From: Populus alba
Lineage: Eukaryota > Streptophyta > Magnoliopsida > Malpighiales > Salicaceae
Assembly: GCF_005239225.2 (NCBI RefSeq)
Contig: NC_133287.1
Location: 15,543,493 to 15,607,492, forward strand
Direction of reading: 5' to 3'
DNA length: 64,000 bases
Each line of letters begins with the position of its first letter. Positions within the stretch are counted from its first letter, which is position 1. Shown here one piece after another: positions 45,710 through 58,170 of the stretch. The notes beneath the pieces were generated by a model that ran no database searches, had not been told where the DNA came from, and saw only the letters and a list, made by a program, of their open reading frames with translations. A program made the translations under genes and the position numbers.

Positions 45710-46014
45710 GTAACTTTTGATTCCATCACTTGAAAACACACGCCAGGTCTTACCCCATTGATGAGTCTGTCGTATTGAGAAAACTGCAGTGGGAAAGATT
45801 TTGATGGGCTGAAAATGATCTCAAGCTTGTACTGTGAAGATTCTTTTTTGCTGGGTGCTAAGATATGAAACCAGAGGGAAAAATACAATCAAAAGCTAAA
45901 ATTATAGGAACAAATGCGATCAGGAATTGTGAATATAAGCTAAATAACGATCAACTCAAGATCATAGAGTATACATGAATAAAAACCCTATGTAATGGAT
46001 AAATCATCACCTGA

Positions 46015-46135
46015 AAATGTATTAAAATGATATTTTTTTTATTATTATTTTTTAAAAATTATTTTTGAGATTAGTATATCAAAATAATATTATATATAGT
46101 AAAAAAAATTAATTTTTTTAAAAACACGAATTCAC
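46015..46135. repeat. Copy of the ~200-bp A/T-rich interspersed repeat
   Basis: ATGTATTAAAATGATATTTT, AAATTATTTTTGAGATTAGT, ATATCAAAATAATATTATAT, AAAAACACGAATTCACC. It is fairly complete. Confidence 0.6.
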
Positions 46136-46764
46136 CTATAGTTACGGATTTTTTATAATTATCCCATGAAATTGGCTGGGAGTGGGATTAAATGGGCTAG
46201 TATCCGCTAACAGACCCGTCCACCTCCCATTGGTTCTTGACATCCAAGGCCGTGACGCTACCCAATATAGTGTTTCGCTAACAGTATTCAATTTAACTAT
46301 AGTATTTTGAGGTTAAATATCTCTTTAATAGCCCACCCACTCAATCTAGGCTAGTCCAGACCACTAAAATTCTGAATGAAAAAGATTTCGACTTTCTCCA
46401 GCGGCTTTGAACGGGGTAGATGGAAACAACATCAGTTCAAATTGCATAAAATTCTGTTGAAAAAAGTCATAACTAAAAATATCTTAATTTAAGATTTAAA
46501 AATAAAATATTCTTTTTACATATCCCGTCTCTTTAAAAGGTTTAGAGTTACTTAAATAAACTGAAAAAACTAGTCTAAATAAACTAGAAAATAAAAGGCA
46601 GAAAAAGTCTTAATCAAATTAGAAAAAAAATAAAATTATCAAATATATTATCTAACCTTCTAAAACTAAATAAAAAATAAAAATTATTAAAGAGAAGTAA
46701 TTTTTCTTAAAAATCTCTTACATCAATCTCTTCAAATTAAAAAAAAAAAACTAGTATTTAAGTT
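46136..46764. other. Intergenic, no gene seen
   Basis: AT-rich sequence without a supported frame. Confidence 0.4.
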
Positions 46765-46767
46765 TAA

Positions 46768-47557
46768 GAGTATGTTTGTCTACGCGGCTGCGGCTGTGTT
46801 TTATTTAAAACGCAGTCAGCAGTCGTTTGGTAACAAAAAAGCTTGATTTACTGTGCATGGGACCCACGTGTTTTTTTGCGTTTAAAACGCTGAAAATAAA
46901 AAGCATAAAAAACCTGCTTTGCGCGCACTGTAGCATGTAAAAACGAAAGAACAATGCAATTCACTGCACTGTTCATGAGTGAATTGCACTGTTCCTTTTT
47001 TTTTTTTAGTGTGTTAATTGTATTAATTTTTTTTAAAAAAACTAGTTTAGAGAATTAAATTCATTCGCGATGTGAACAATATTTTTTTCTCGAAAAAATA
47101 GTATAGAGTGAATTAAATTTACTCGCACAATAATATTAATTATATATCTGATAATATTTTATCTAATTTTATTACACGCTCAAAAAATTATGAAAGCTGT
47201 AGTTCTTATCGGATGAACTTTGTACATAATGGAATTATAAATAGTTTGATGAAATAATAAAAAATATTTTATATAAAGTATTATTTTTTTCATTATGTAA
47301 TAAGAATAATTAATTTTATAATATTTAAATTTAAAACCATCAATATTAATATATATTTTTTAAAATTATTTTATAATCTCAATTTCAAAAGCATTCTTAA
47401 CCAAACACATTAAATTACTTTTTCTTCGACCTCAATTTTAACCACAGTTTTAACCAAACACCTATTTTTTCAAACTAACCACAACTAAAAGTACCTTTTA
47501 TAAAACAATTTTTTTCAAACCACAACCACAACAGTTACCGCGATATCAAACACACTC
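46768..47557. mobile_element. PIF/Harbinger-like non-autonomous element (790 bp)
   Basis: The terminal inverted repeats are GAGTATGTTTG at the left and CAAACACACTC at the right. TIR similarity extends inward (TACGCGGCTGCGGCTGTG against CACAACAGTTACCGCGATA). The 3-bp duplication TAA flanks both ends (46765-46767, 47558-47560), which is the TWA target type of PIF/Harbinger elements. No transposase is inside. Confidence 0.65.
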
Positions 47558-47560
47558 TAA

Positions 47561-50448
47561 ATTACTCTTGTCTCGATCTTGTGGAAGTCCAATCAAGATT
47601 CTTTAACCCTTTTTCTTTCCTGACTTTGGGTATATAATAATTTTAGATATCAACTTCAATCTCTTCCAATTAAATTCTACATGAGAAACATTAATCGACA
47701 AATAATTTTTTTTTCACCAAATTTTGGATCAATGAATTACAAATTTTAAACTTACCTTTTTAATATGTGTTTTATCTACCTAACCCTTGAAAAAATCTAT
47801 TTTTGTGATAATAGTAAACTTGTAATAAAAAAACAATCCAAATAACCTAAATGGACAATTTTTTTTTTGTTAGTACATTTCATGTTACTTTTGTACTTAA
47901 CTATTAACTCATCAATGAGCACACCATTGATGACTTTATAATTGTTATTAATAGTATTGATTATGCTATTATTATCAATATAATTATCATCAGAATAAAT
48001 ATTATAATTTAATGAAGAATACAATCTACAACTATCTCACCATAAACAAAATTATTAAAATCTTCATAACACTTATCCAGATCAAGAAGTTAACTATTCT
48101 ACTCATGTATTTGGAACAAGATCTGAGAAATGGTTATAAATTTATAAATATAATCCTATTATTATTTATATTTATCTATGTCAATCTACAAGATAAATTT
48201 TCAATTTGAATATGTAATTTTATCACCACACAAGTGAATTCTATAGTTTGACTTTGTATGTATTAACGCTGATTTATATCATTCAAGTTGACTACCCTGG
48301 TATGGATTTTGTTCATTAGTTGTTTTCCAGCATATGCACCAACATTGAGCAAAGAATCCATCAAGAAGTTCTTACGAGAGAATCTCATCAAGTCGTTTAG
48401 TATAGGCTGTATGTACGGTTAAGATGGGCTCAAACATATAGCTATTTTGAGCTTCAACTAGACACGGCTACGCCTACTCTGAATGCCAGGGTTGAGCTGA
48501 ATTGAGATCTGTACGGAAACTCATATAAAAATGGATGATAAATATGGGCATGCCTACCCATGGAAGTTCATATGAATTGTTTTTTTTTTTTTAAAAAAAA
48601 ATGCACGCTCTAAGATCAAGCTTGTGGCGAATCGAGCGGAGGAGGGTCTAGGAAAGCCACATGTTTTGCTCAACTACTTTTCTGTGGCGGCGGATCGAGC
48701 TTGTCTCTTGGCTCTTTTCGAAAGTTAAGCGCCCACCCAATTCTTCGTCGCTCTAAGATGAAGGGGTCTTAATTGACGTGCTTACTCGTGAAAATATTGG
48801 CTTTTTTTTTTAATATTTTAAAAATAATTTAAAATTTTTTATTTTTTTTATTAATTTTAAAATTATTTTGATATGCTATGTTAAAAATAATTTTTAAAAA
48901 ATAAAAAAATCATTGACATATATTTTAGCATGAAAAATTATTTAAAAAGTAATCACAATTACATTGCTAAATAATCTCGGGAAAAATCAAACTCCACGAA
49001 CCTCTCATCATTCTAATATTCTTTTGAGTAATTAAAGGCAAAGGTTTGTGCAAAACAAACATTATTGAGGCATCCCATGAACTTGGAAGGAAGAAAATTA
49101 AAATCTTACCTTTATTTGGATACGAATAATGACTTAATTTGGATGGGAATGACTTAAGAGAAGGCATTACTATTAAATAATTGATAATTTGACAGCTTAG
49201 AGAAGCGAAAACCCTTAAAAACCCTTAAGAACTAGAAACACTATAATTATTACAAGTAGAAATCCAAAATATTCAAATTTTATAAGTCTTTATTTATCAA
49301 AAGTTATTATAATTTTTTATATTTGAAAAACTAAAAAGCTTTATTAATACTGAATAAAAAAATTAAAAAAGTTATTCCATTCAAATAGAAAAAACTATAA
49401 AAACCTAATAATAATGAAAAAAAATTAAAATAAAATTAACTAAGAAAAATATTTAATTTTCTAAAACCATTTCCTATATTTTTAAGGCCGAAAAAAAATT
49501 CATCCTCGATCTTAGTCAGCATTTGACTTTTACGAACATCTTATGTGTGCGCTACCCCTATCATGGGTGGGTCTCTAGTATTTTTATAAGTGTTATCTCA
49601 TCGTAAATCTTTAACAAAATTTCTTTGCGTGAGTCACTTTATCTTGAGTTATACTATCAAAATTTTCAATAACAATAATTAACGCAAATAAAAATAATAT
49701 ACTAGTTCCTTAACACTTTTTTTCTAAGAAGGGAATCTCTTCATCCACCCTTACATAAACCTAACTTGTTCTGTATCTTTTTTTGGTTATAGTTATTTAA
49801 TAACTAACAATCAGGAATCATAAATCTTTGATATATATTTTTTTATGATTTCCAATTAAAATTACTAAGAATCATTAGGTTCTCACACCAACTAATAGAG
49901 ATAGAAACACAAAAGTTAAAAAGGTAGAATTGAATAATATGTTGTCACACATAGATATAATTCATAAAAAAGAATACAACTTTTTATCTAAAAATTCATC
50001 CTCCATCCTAATTGATGTTCAAAGCTCAAATTTCATCAAGGCTTAGGTATCCCATTTAAAACGAAAGAAGAAAGATTTAATAGAGTTTTGTTTTCTTTTG
50101 CACAAGGCATACAAGTTTCAGTAGTTTGGACTCCAAAATTATCCACCGCCAAGTATGCCCAATCAGATGTTCATGTTAAGCATCTTAACATGATCTCCAT
50201 ATTTGTTTGAAAAAAAATAAATCAACTATCATCTTCTTTAGTTCCGACCCCTGCTAAACAAACAAATTAGATGACCCTTGGCACCTCCCAAGAGTCCCCT
50301 CCTTCAGGAAAAAAACAGCCCTCTCCTCTCCTCCTAAGGTCCCATACATCATCTACAAAATGCCCCCTCTCCTCCTTCTCACCACCATTACTTCTCTCTA
50401 CAACACTAACAAAAATCCACACTTCTCTAGAAACTATCTTCCATCATT
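47561..50448. other. AT-rich intergenic DNA upstream of nitrite reductase
   Basis: No gene recognised. It includes a repeat copy (48795-48975), a small GC-richer patch (48600-48780) of unknown nature, and the NiR promoter region (50000-50448), where no clear TATA box stands out. Confidence 0.4.
48795..48975. repeat. Copy of the ~200-bp A/T-rich interspersed repeat
   Basis: TTTTAAAATTATTTTGATAT, GACATATATTTTAGCATGAA, AAAAAGTAATCACAATTACA. It ends like the copy at 7430-7570. Confidence 0.6.
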
Positions 50449-52994
50449 ATGTCATCACTTTCAGTTCGTTTTCTCACGCCGCAATTGCCACACACAGTTC
50501 CAAGCTCCTCTGCAAGACCAAGAACAAGACTCTTTGCTGGACCTCCCACAGTGGCTCAGCCAGCGGAGACAGGGGTGGATGCAGGGAGGTTGGAACCTAG
50601 AGTGGAGAAGAAAGACGGATACTATGTGTTGAAAGAGAAGTTTAGGCAAGGTATTAATCCTCAAGAGAAAGTGAAGATAGAGAAAGAGCCAATGAAGCTT
50701 TTCATGGAAAATGGGATCGAGGAGCTTGCTAAATTGTCGATGGAAGAGATTGACAAAGAGAAGAGCACTAAAGATGATATTGATGTTAGACTCAAGTGGC
50801 TCGGTCTCTTTCACAGAAGGAAGCACCAATGTAAGTTTGAGGTTGCAAAGTTACAATATATTTAGGTCAACGAATTAAGATCCTTTGTTGTAAAATGTTT
50901 TTTGATGTTTGATGATCAGATGGTAGATTTATGATGAGACTAAAGCTACCAAATGGGGTAACAACAAGTGCACAAACAAGATACTTGGCAAGCGTGATCA
51001 GGAAATATGGGAAAGATGGCTGTGCAGATGTAACAACAAGACAAAACTGGCAAATTCGTGGTGTGGTGCTGCCTGATGTGCCCGAAATACTAAGGGGTCT
51101 AGCTGAAGTTGATCTGACAAGCCTGCAGAGTGGCATGGACAACGTGAGAAACCCTGTAGGAAATCCGCTTGCAGGAATTGATCCAGATGAGATTGTTGAT
51201 ACCAGACCTTATACCAACTTGCTGTCCCAATTTATCACTGCCAATTCTCGTGGGAATCCTGAGTTCACTAACTTGTAAGTTCTCAGTTTCCTCACTTTTT
51301 TTTTGAAGTGTCCGAGCTTGACATGATGAGCGAATTGCACAAGGAATTGAACTTGGTCATATTTATTTAAATGCCTTGTAGTGACTTTAGGGAGAAGCTC
51401 GAAATCTAGAATAAACGAGGGGGGGTATTGATTGAGAATCTCCAATGATCTGGAGGGAATTATCAGATTGTTCTCTAGCTTTCTAATAAACAAATCAATT
51501 TTCAATTTTGATGCCAAAGTTTCAAGTAAAGAGCTTTGCATATGGAAGTTGCAAAGAAGTTCATTAGTTATTGGATCATATAATAATACAACAAGTGAAG
51601 AAATGGGAGCTGAAGCACTTGTGCTCTATAAATGGTAATAATGTTTTGTGCTTCACTGGTGGGTATTTGTCCAATCATTTGAAATGAAGTATTAAAATCC
51701 TATATCGACAATGCTATGGCACCATATAGGTCATTTACACGGGGAGACATTTTCTAAACCAGAGGAGATAGAAGACGATATATAAATCTAGGTAGCATAA
51801 ATGCAATAAATGCCGAGTTGTTTTCAGTGACCCTTACCTTTCTTTATCTTTGCAGGCCAAGGAAGTGGAATGTATGTGTCGTGGGTTCTCATGATCTTTA
51901 TGAGCATCCTCACATCAATGATCTTGCTTACATGCCTGCTATGAAGGACGGGCGGTTTGGATTCAATTTGCTGGTTGGTGGATTCTTTAGTCCCAAGCGA
52001 TGTGCAGAGGCAGTTCCTCTTGATGCTTGGGTTTCAGCTGATGATGTGCTCCCAGCTTGCAAAGCAGTATTAGAGGCCTACAGAGATCTTGGCACCAGAG
52101 GGAACAGGCAAAAGACTAGAATGATGTGGCTGATCGACGAGCTTGTGAGTAATCATTCATCTTTTAATGCATCGTTCACTCCCTTTTAGAAGTTCATTAT
52201 CTTTAATCACAGATCACCTCTCTGATCAAATCGGGGATTCTGTATAAATCCAGGGCATTGAAGGATTCAGGTCAGAAGTAGTAAAAAGAATGCCACGTCA
52301 AGAGCTAGAGAGAGAATCTTCTGAAGATTTGGTTCAAAAGCAATGGGAAAGGAGGGACTATTTCGGTGTCCATCCACAGAAGCAAGAAGGCCTTAGCTAT
52401 GCAGGTCTTCACATTCCTGTTGGTCGTGTCCAAGCAGATGACATGGATGAGCTAGCTCGTTTAGCTGATATTTACGGCACTGGCGAGCTCAGACTCACTG
52501 TGGAGCAGAACATCATAATTCCCAACATTGAGGACTCAAAGATTGAAGCCCTACTTAAAGAACCTCTATTAAAAGACAGGTTCTCGCCCGAGCCACCTCT
52601 TCTCATGCAAGGGTTGGTAGCATGCACTGGCAAAGAGTTCTGCGGGCAAGCAATAATTGAAACAAAGGCTAGGGCCATGAAGGTAACTGAGGAGGTGCAG
52701 AGGTTAGTGTCGGTGTCTAAACCAGTGAGAATGCACTGGACAGGCTGTCCTAATACCTGTGGGCAGGTACAAGTTGCCGATATTGGGTTCATGGGTTGCA
52801 TGGCAAGAGATGAAAATGGGAAAATCTGTGAAGGAGCTGATGTGTACGTAGGAGGAAGAGTTGGGAGTGACTCACATTTGGGAGAGATTTATAAGAAAAG
52901 CGTTCCATGCAAGGACTTGGTGCCTTTGGTTGTGGACATTTTAGTTAAACAATTCGGAGCTGTACCTAGGGAGAGGGAAGAGATGGATGATTAG
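50449..52994 (+). CDS. NIR1: Ferredoxin-nitrite reductase, chloroplast, four exons, 588 aa
   Basis: Reduces nitrite to ammonium in the plastid with six electrons from ferredoxin, the second step of nitrate assimilation. Exons: 50449-50830, 50920-51274, 51856-52144 and 52254-52994; phases match and the CDS is 1767 nt. The first ~25-30 residues (MSSLSVRFLTPQLPHTVPSS) look like a transit peptide. Both nitrite/sulfite reductase half-domains are present: RLKLPNGVTTSAQTRYLASV and CADVTTRQNWQIRG in the first, YAGLHIPVGRVQADDMDELA and GELRLTVEQNIIIPNI in the second. The [4Fe-4S]/siroheme ligands are Cys466, Cys472, Cys507 and Cys511 (CTGKEFC...CPNTC). Length and four-exon layout are usual for plant NiR. 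The in-frame 50271 ATG is not used because it is out of register with the enzyme. Confidence 0.97.
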
Positions 52995-53300
52995 TTCATT
53001 AAATCAAAATGTTTATTCTTGTTTCATTGCAAATTCGGAGGGGATCTAATGCATGGTTTTGGAATCGGAAATGAAGCACTGAAATGATCTCACAGGACTA
53101 TGACGGGTGATAGAGGCCTGAGAAGGGAAAGGGAAGGGAGTTGTGTTCTTGAGCTCTCACGAGCATGATTTCCAACAACTCTGGTTTCATTGTTTGGGTT
53201 TTGTATGATGGTTCGAAGCCCGGTGGGAGCTTTTATGTATGAAAATAAAACCTAGTATACAAAACTAAAAACACTCGGAGATCAAAAAACAATAAAATTT
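52995..53300 (+). other. Probable 3' UTR of nitrite reductase
   Basis: Non-coding, with AATAAA-like signals (GAAAATAAAACC near 53240 and CAATAAAATT near 53290) at a plausible distance for polyadenylation. Confidence 0.4.
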
Positions 53301-53687
53301 GGAAGATTTTTGTGTGACTCCCTTATAACTCTTGTTCTTTTGTTGATTTTTATCCAAGAATGTGTTCTAATAGGGATCAAGAAAATCTTGCTACCGAAGA
53401 AATGTATTTCAGGAGTTTTATTTATCTCCCTTGAGCTCCTTTTCTCTCTGGTTTTTTCTTAGATCCTAAGGGTCATATTGGAAAGAAAGCGTTGCCATGT
53501 CCAAATTATTTGCAAATTTCACTAGAAATTTGAGTAACCCTAAAACTATTCCGTCCTTTGAGAAGCTCCATTGGCAATTTCTCCAACTGATTCAAACATA
53601 GGCCTGGTTCTGGTTATCCCAAAGTGAGACATCGTAATTTGGGGGCTCTTTATCTCAGAAAACCAGAAAAGAGAATGCCAACTCCTG

Positions 53688-53840
53688 CAATTAATTATTG
53701 ACGGTGGCCAACGATGTTAACAAACCGATATTATATTCATGGCTGATGCTGGTCAATGGTGGAGGCGCGTGAAGGAGAAGCGCTGCTGTTAATTATTGAC
53801 GGTGGCCGACGATGTTAACAAGCCCATATTATATTCTTCC
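53688..53840. repeat. 46-bp direct duplication
   Basis: TTAATTATTGACGGTGGCC followed by ACGATGTTAACAA and ATATTATATTC occurs at 53691 and again at about 53790, with 53 bp of GC-rich unique sequence between them. The copies differ at only a few positions. Confidence 0.85.
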
Positions 53841-53884
53841 ATATATATTTCATTTTTTTCCCAAAATAAGTGTTTTTCTAATTG

Positions 53885-54155
53885 ATTTGAAACCCGGTCT
53901 GGCCCGGCAGATCGACCTGGGACCCGACCGACCTAGGTTAGAACCAGGCTGAGTTGAAAAAAAAAAAAGAAGGAAAAACCTGGTATGACCCGGCAAGACC
54001 CGGTTAAGACCCGACCGCAAACCTGTTGACTTTTTTTTTCTCTTACTAAAAAGACGTCGTTTTGATTTTTTAAAAAAATTTTACCTGGCCGACTCGGTGA
54101 CCCGGTCAAAATCCGAAACCCCAGTCTTGGACTGGACCGAGTCTTAAAACTATGG
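53885..54155. repeat. Interspersed repeat rich in GACCCGG/CCGACC words
   Basis: Repeats ACCCGGTCTGGCCCGGCA, GACCCGGTTAAGACCCGAC, CCGACTCGGTGACCCGGTC. It is a GC-richer relative of the block at 40980-41340 and no coding is seen. Confidence 0.45.
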
Positions 54156-54720
54156 TTTTTCATATTGATAAACCATCACCTATAATAAAAAAATAACCGT
54201 AGATAAAAGATTAAGATCAAAAATTTATTTGTCTTGTGATTTCAAGTTTAAATCTTTATAATTGTTAATATGATAGTTACTAAAAACTTATATAATTGTT
54301 AATTTTAGAACTCAAGAAATTAATCAAAATACACGTTGAATTAATATCTACATTAATACAAAATAAAAATAAACAAAAAGAGCTTTCTTCAAAGAAAATT
54401 CAAGGTTATATTGGGTAATTTAGCCAACTTATTTTAGCGGGAGCAGTCACCTATTTTAGAGAGGTTGACTTTGCATAAGGCCTAAAGCCCAGCCAACTCT
54501 GGACCCCTGAGATGGTGACTTAAGCCCATCAATCCTGTTGATGAACTCTCAGCACCCAGCTCAATGCTCATCCAGAGACCAACCCGTTTCTGAGTTTTAA
54601 AACAAGCCCATTAAATAAATAAGCAATCATTCAGTGGGTTTTAGTAAAAGTTTGCAGCCATCCCTTCTCTGCTGCCGCTATGGCATCTATCTCCATGATC
54701 ATCAAAATACCTTCGAGAAA

Positions 54721-54751
<31 letters not shown>

Positions 54752-55864
54752 TTTTTTTTTTTTGTAATTTTAGATTTTCATTTTTGTGTTTTTTAAGGGG
54801 TCGTTTCAAAATTGAAAAGGATTTATAGTATTTAAAAAAAAAAATTTAACCTCTAATTTGTTAATAACACTTAATTCCCTTTATTTTAATCTTAAATCTA
54901 CTCTAATTTAACCTTATTGAAAATAATTAAGTATAAAAGTAAGAGGTGTGATGTTTTCACTATTCCCATCTTCATTATACACTCACTATTATTGTGAATT
55001 GAAACAGTTGATTTATTTTAAAATATTTCATTTAGTTTTTAATGTTTTTTACACAATCGACCAGTTCAATTTTTAAACCCAATTAAATTTATAAATCGAG
55101 TCGTGTGTGATCATATATTAATATAGCTTTATCTTAATATGTTAAAAAAAAAATCTTCTTAGTTTTTTTTTTAATAAATTGATTTATATTTATGTTGATT
55201 ATCTAGATTTTTTTTGAATCAATTACATCAACTAATTCACATCACGTGAACTTTTGTATAATTTGGTTGAGAATTAAAGTCATGCAAGGAGTTAGATCAA
55301 AGAATTTTAAAATTAACCTGTTTATTTGGATTTGATAAGAATAAAAAAAAAACAAAACCCACACTCTTAATTTTTATATATTTAAAAATAAAATTATTCC
55401 AGACAACGAAATAGCACAGGCATGGAGTAGTACTAATATAAGCAAATAAAAAAAAATTATAGCGAAACAATCAAAACATTAGGAGACAGGTACTCACAAT
55501 TCATCTTGATTGGGTATTTCTTGATATTTTCATGGATAATATATGAACTCAATGCCAGGCACAGAGGGAGGCGATAAGAACTGAACAACTACTTGTACGA
55601 GACTGAAAGCATGTCTAAAAGCTATATATGGTAGCTATGAAAAACGAAAAACTCTTTGTGCATCTGAAGAACCACTCAAGTTATCAGAAAGTGACCTTTC
55701 AAAACTCGTGCTGCCTGGTATTGGAATATTACGTGGCATTGTATTAACTTTTACATTTATTATTCCAAATTTCTTTTTAAATCAAGATTTTTAAAAAAAA
55801 AATTTCCAATAAATTATGATTAAAATAAGTTATAGTTTTAATCACTTCAACTAGTTTGAAAATG
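54156..55864. other. AT-rich intergenic DNA, no gene seen
   Basis: Contains a (TG)n(TA)n microsatellite with a T run (54721-54762) and short balanced-composition patches (54400-54600, 55560-55740) that show no recognisable product. Confidence 0.45.
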
Positions 55865-56060
55865 TAACCATTTAAAAATATAATTATACTTGTTTTTTAA
55901 AATATTTTTTATTTAAAAATATATTAAAATATTTTATAATTATTTTTATATCAGCGCATTAAAATAATAAAAAATTAAAATTATTAATTTAAAATAAAAA
56001 TATAAAACATTTAATTTTTTAAAAATATTTTTAAAATATAAAAATAAACAAAATACACAC
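55865..56060. repeat. Copy of the ~200-bp A/T-rich interspersed repeat
   Basis: TTTAAAAATATATTAAAATA, TTTTATATCAGCGCATTAAA, ATAATAAAAAATTAAAATTA. Terminal parts are eroded. Confidence 0.6.
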
Positions 56061-56974
56061 CTACGAGATGATATAATCGGTGTCAGCAATCAATCATGGC
56101 GTGGCAAGCACTTGTGCAGTAATCTGGCTAGTGGCATCCCAGCATTTCCACGTTTTCTTTGTCTCCCTCCACAGATCACCCATGTGGGCCTGAGGTGAAA
56201 AAAACTCTGCTAATGATCGATTGAGTTGACTCGTTAATTGATTTGTTGATGGTCGGAATTTTCTGGAATGATACACAGCATCCATTAAATTCTCTGTGCT
56301 GGATCTGGCTGTCTAAATTAATACATGTCATGTCCCGGTCTCCGGCAGTTTTGTTTAAGTACATATCTTAACACAAGAAGGTCAATTTGGTCCCTGTATT
56401 TTATTTATTTTTCGTTAAACCCCGCCTTCTAAGTCTGGTTAAACGTTGAAAATGGTGATGAGTGCTGAAGCAAGCAACAGGTAGCATTCGAGACAGGAGA
56501 AACATAACATTTAGCTTAATCTTAAATACAGACCGGTGCCTTGAGACTTCCGGTTGATGATGCTTAAAAATGTGGCCATTATATGTCTGCTATCTGTTGC
56601 CATCCGACGATTATTGTGCCGCGACAACATGGATTTGTGTCGCGATGCATTGACCTTAAACATGATGGCAGTGACTGCACATACATTTTTTCAAAATAAA
56701 ACTATTATCGGTGTCTTTCTCTATCTAAAACAAAAGATGAATTAGGGGATAGAACACCTGAAAACCTCACTTGATGAAATGGGTGAGCGAGAATTAACGA
56801 TGGCTTCGAAAATATTCCACAATGTTGTATGCAAACTTTACAATGATAACAACTTCCACTATATATATATATAATTTTTGTTTTTTTCTATATATATTGA
56901 GTGTCTAAATTATATAGCATTGCGGATGAAAGATGTAAATTGTAAGTCTATGCATCATTTTCTCATTTTAGGTT
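56061..56974. other. Intergenic, no gene seen
   Basis: Composition is more balanced at 56080-56760, but frames on either strand lack any family signature. Confidence 0.4.
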
Positions 56975-57150
56975 ATGTTTGTGGTATTTTTTAAAGTGTT
57001 TTTTACTTGAAAATATATTAAAAATAATATATTTTTTTAATATTTTTAATATCAGTATATCAAAGTAATAAAAAACACTAAAAATTATTAATTTAAAATC
57101 TTTTTAAAAAATTTCAAAAACTTGAAAAAATTACAGTTGAACTACACTCT
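56975..57150. repeat. Copy of the ~200-bp A/T-rich interspersed repeat
   Basis: One of the best copies: GTTTGTGGTATTTTTTAAAG, TGTTTTTTACTTGAAAATAT, TATCAGTATATCAAAGTAAT, AAAAAACACTAAAAATTATT, ending GTTGAACTACACTCTTAAAC. The ends form a weak inverted pair (GTTTGTGGTAT against ACTACACTCTTAAAC). Confidence 0.65.
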
Positions 57151-57199
57151 TAAACAAGAATAAATTGGGCACTTAGAATACAAAATAAAAATAAATGAC

Positions 57200-58170
57200 A
57201 AATTGACATAACAACAAAATTTTTTAGTGAAATAACATATTTTTAATATCGCGGTTTTGAACTGTAATATCAATTAAATGTCATGGTTTGGAACCATGAC
57301 AAAGTTTTAATTGATGTCGCGGTTCACAACCACAACATCAATTAAATTCAAGACTATCTAGTTGACCGGTTCATTATGGTAAGTTAAATTGGTCGATCAA
57401 TTTGAAAATAATAAGAAAAATCACAAAACTACCAAAACTGAGGCTCAAGGTGATGTTTTTGAAATCCAAAGACTCAACGATTATAGTAGTAATTTCATGG
57501 CCACTATAAGAAAAACGGCCTTCAAAAACTCCTGTAAAAATTTAAGCGCAACCCAATGGTCCGATCTAAAGTTATGGCCATTTTGAGCCATAATTTTAGT
57601 CTGCCGTGACTAGACATCCTCTTAGGCCTATACCTGCTAGGTCATCATGTAATCTGTATGAGATAAACCCTCATCTAGTTATGGCAAATCCACACCCGAC
57701 TACCCACAATCACGCTTTATCGCCAGTCTGACTATATCATTAATATTGAAAAACAGAGAACAATTATTGTGTGAACAATAATTTTTTTAATATTTTAATT
57801 AAAGTTTATTTTTTATCCACAAGTTGTACAAAAATATATATTTTGACTCATAAAACATATGTATATTATGGTTTTCTGTAAAACGATCGACCATTTTATA
57901 TAATTGGATCAACCGGCAGACTGATTGAGCCAAAAGATTGTCAATGAGGCTACATGCTAAAGTTGTTGCGCTTCAAAAGAGCAACATGTTTAAATTTTGT
58001 TATTCTGAAGTGCAAAAACTATCTTGTTGCACTTAGAAATAATGACATTTAGTAAATGTCACGCTTCAGAAGTGCAACAACGTGAAAGTGTGTTATTTCA
58101 CCAAGTCCTTTTTCAAATGGTGTTATTCTACCAAAATTTTTAACTTACTTTGCTAATTTTAAAAAAATCC
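57200..58170. mobile_element. Non-autonomous MULE-like element with palindromic monomers
   Basis: The ends are inverted relatives: AAAATTTTTTAGTGAAATAA at 57217 against, in reverse complement, AAAATTTTGGTAGAATAACA and CTTGGTGAAATAACACAC at 58108-58140. Near the left end are three quasi-palindromic monomers (57240-57345), one a perfect 21-bp palindrome built on GTCATGGTT. Near the right end, monomers GTTGTTGCGCTTCAAAAGAG and CACGCTTCAGAAGTGCAAC behave the same way (57960-58085). Exact termini and target duplication were not resolved. Confidence 0.5.

Noticed and set aside
50271..50632. Alternative upstream frames at the nitrite reductase start
   Set aside because: Out of register with the enzyme; the 50449 ATG gives the transit peptide and a continuous mature protein.
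52472..52801. 109-codon minus-strand frame
   Set aside because: Antisense shadow of nitrite reductase exon 4.
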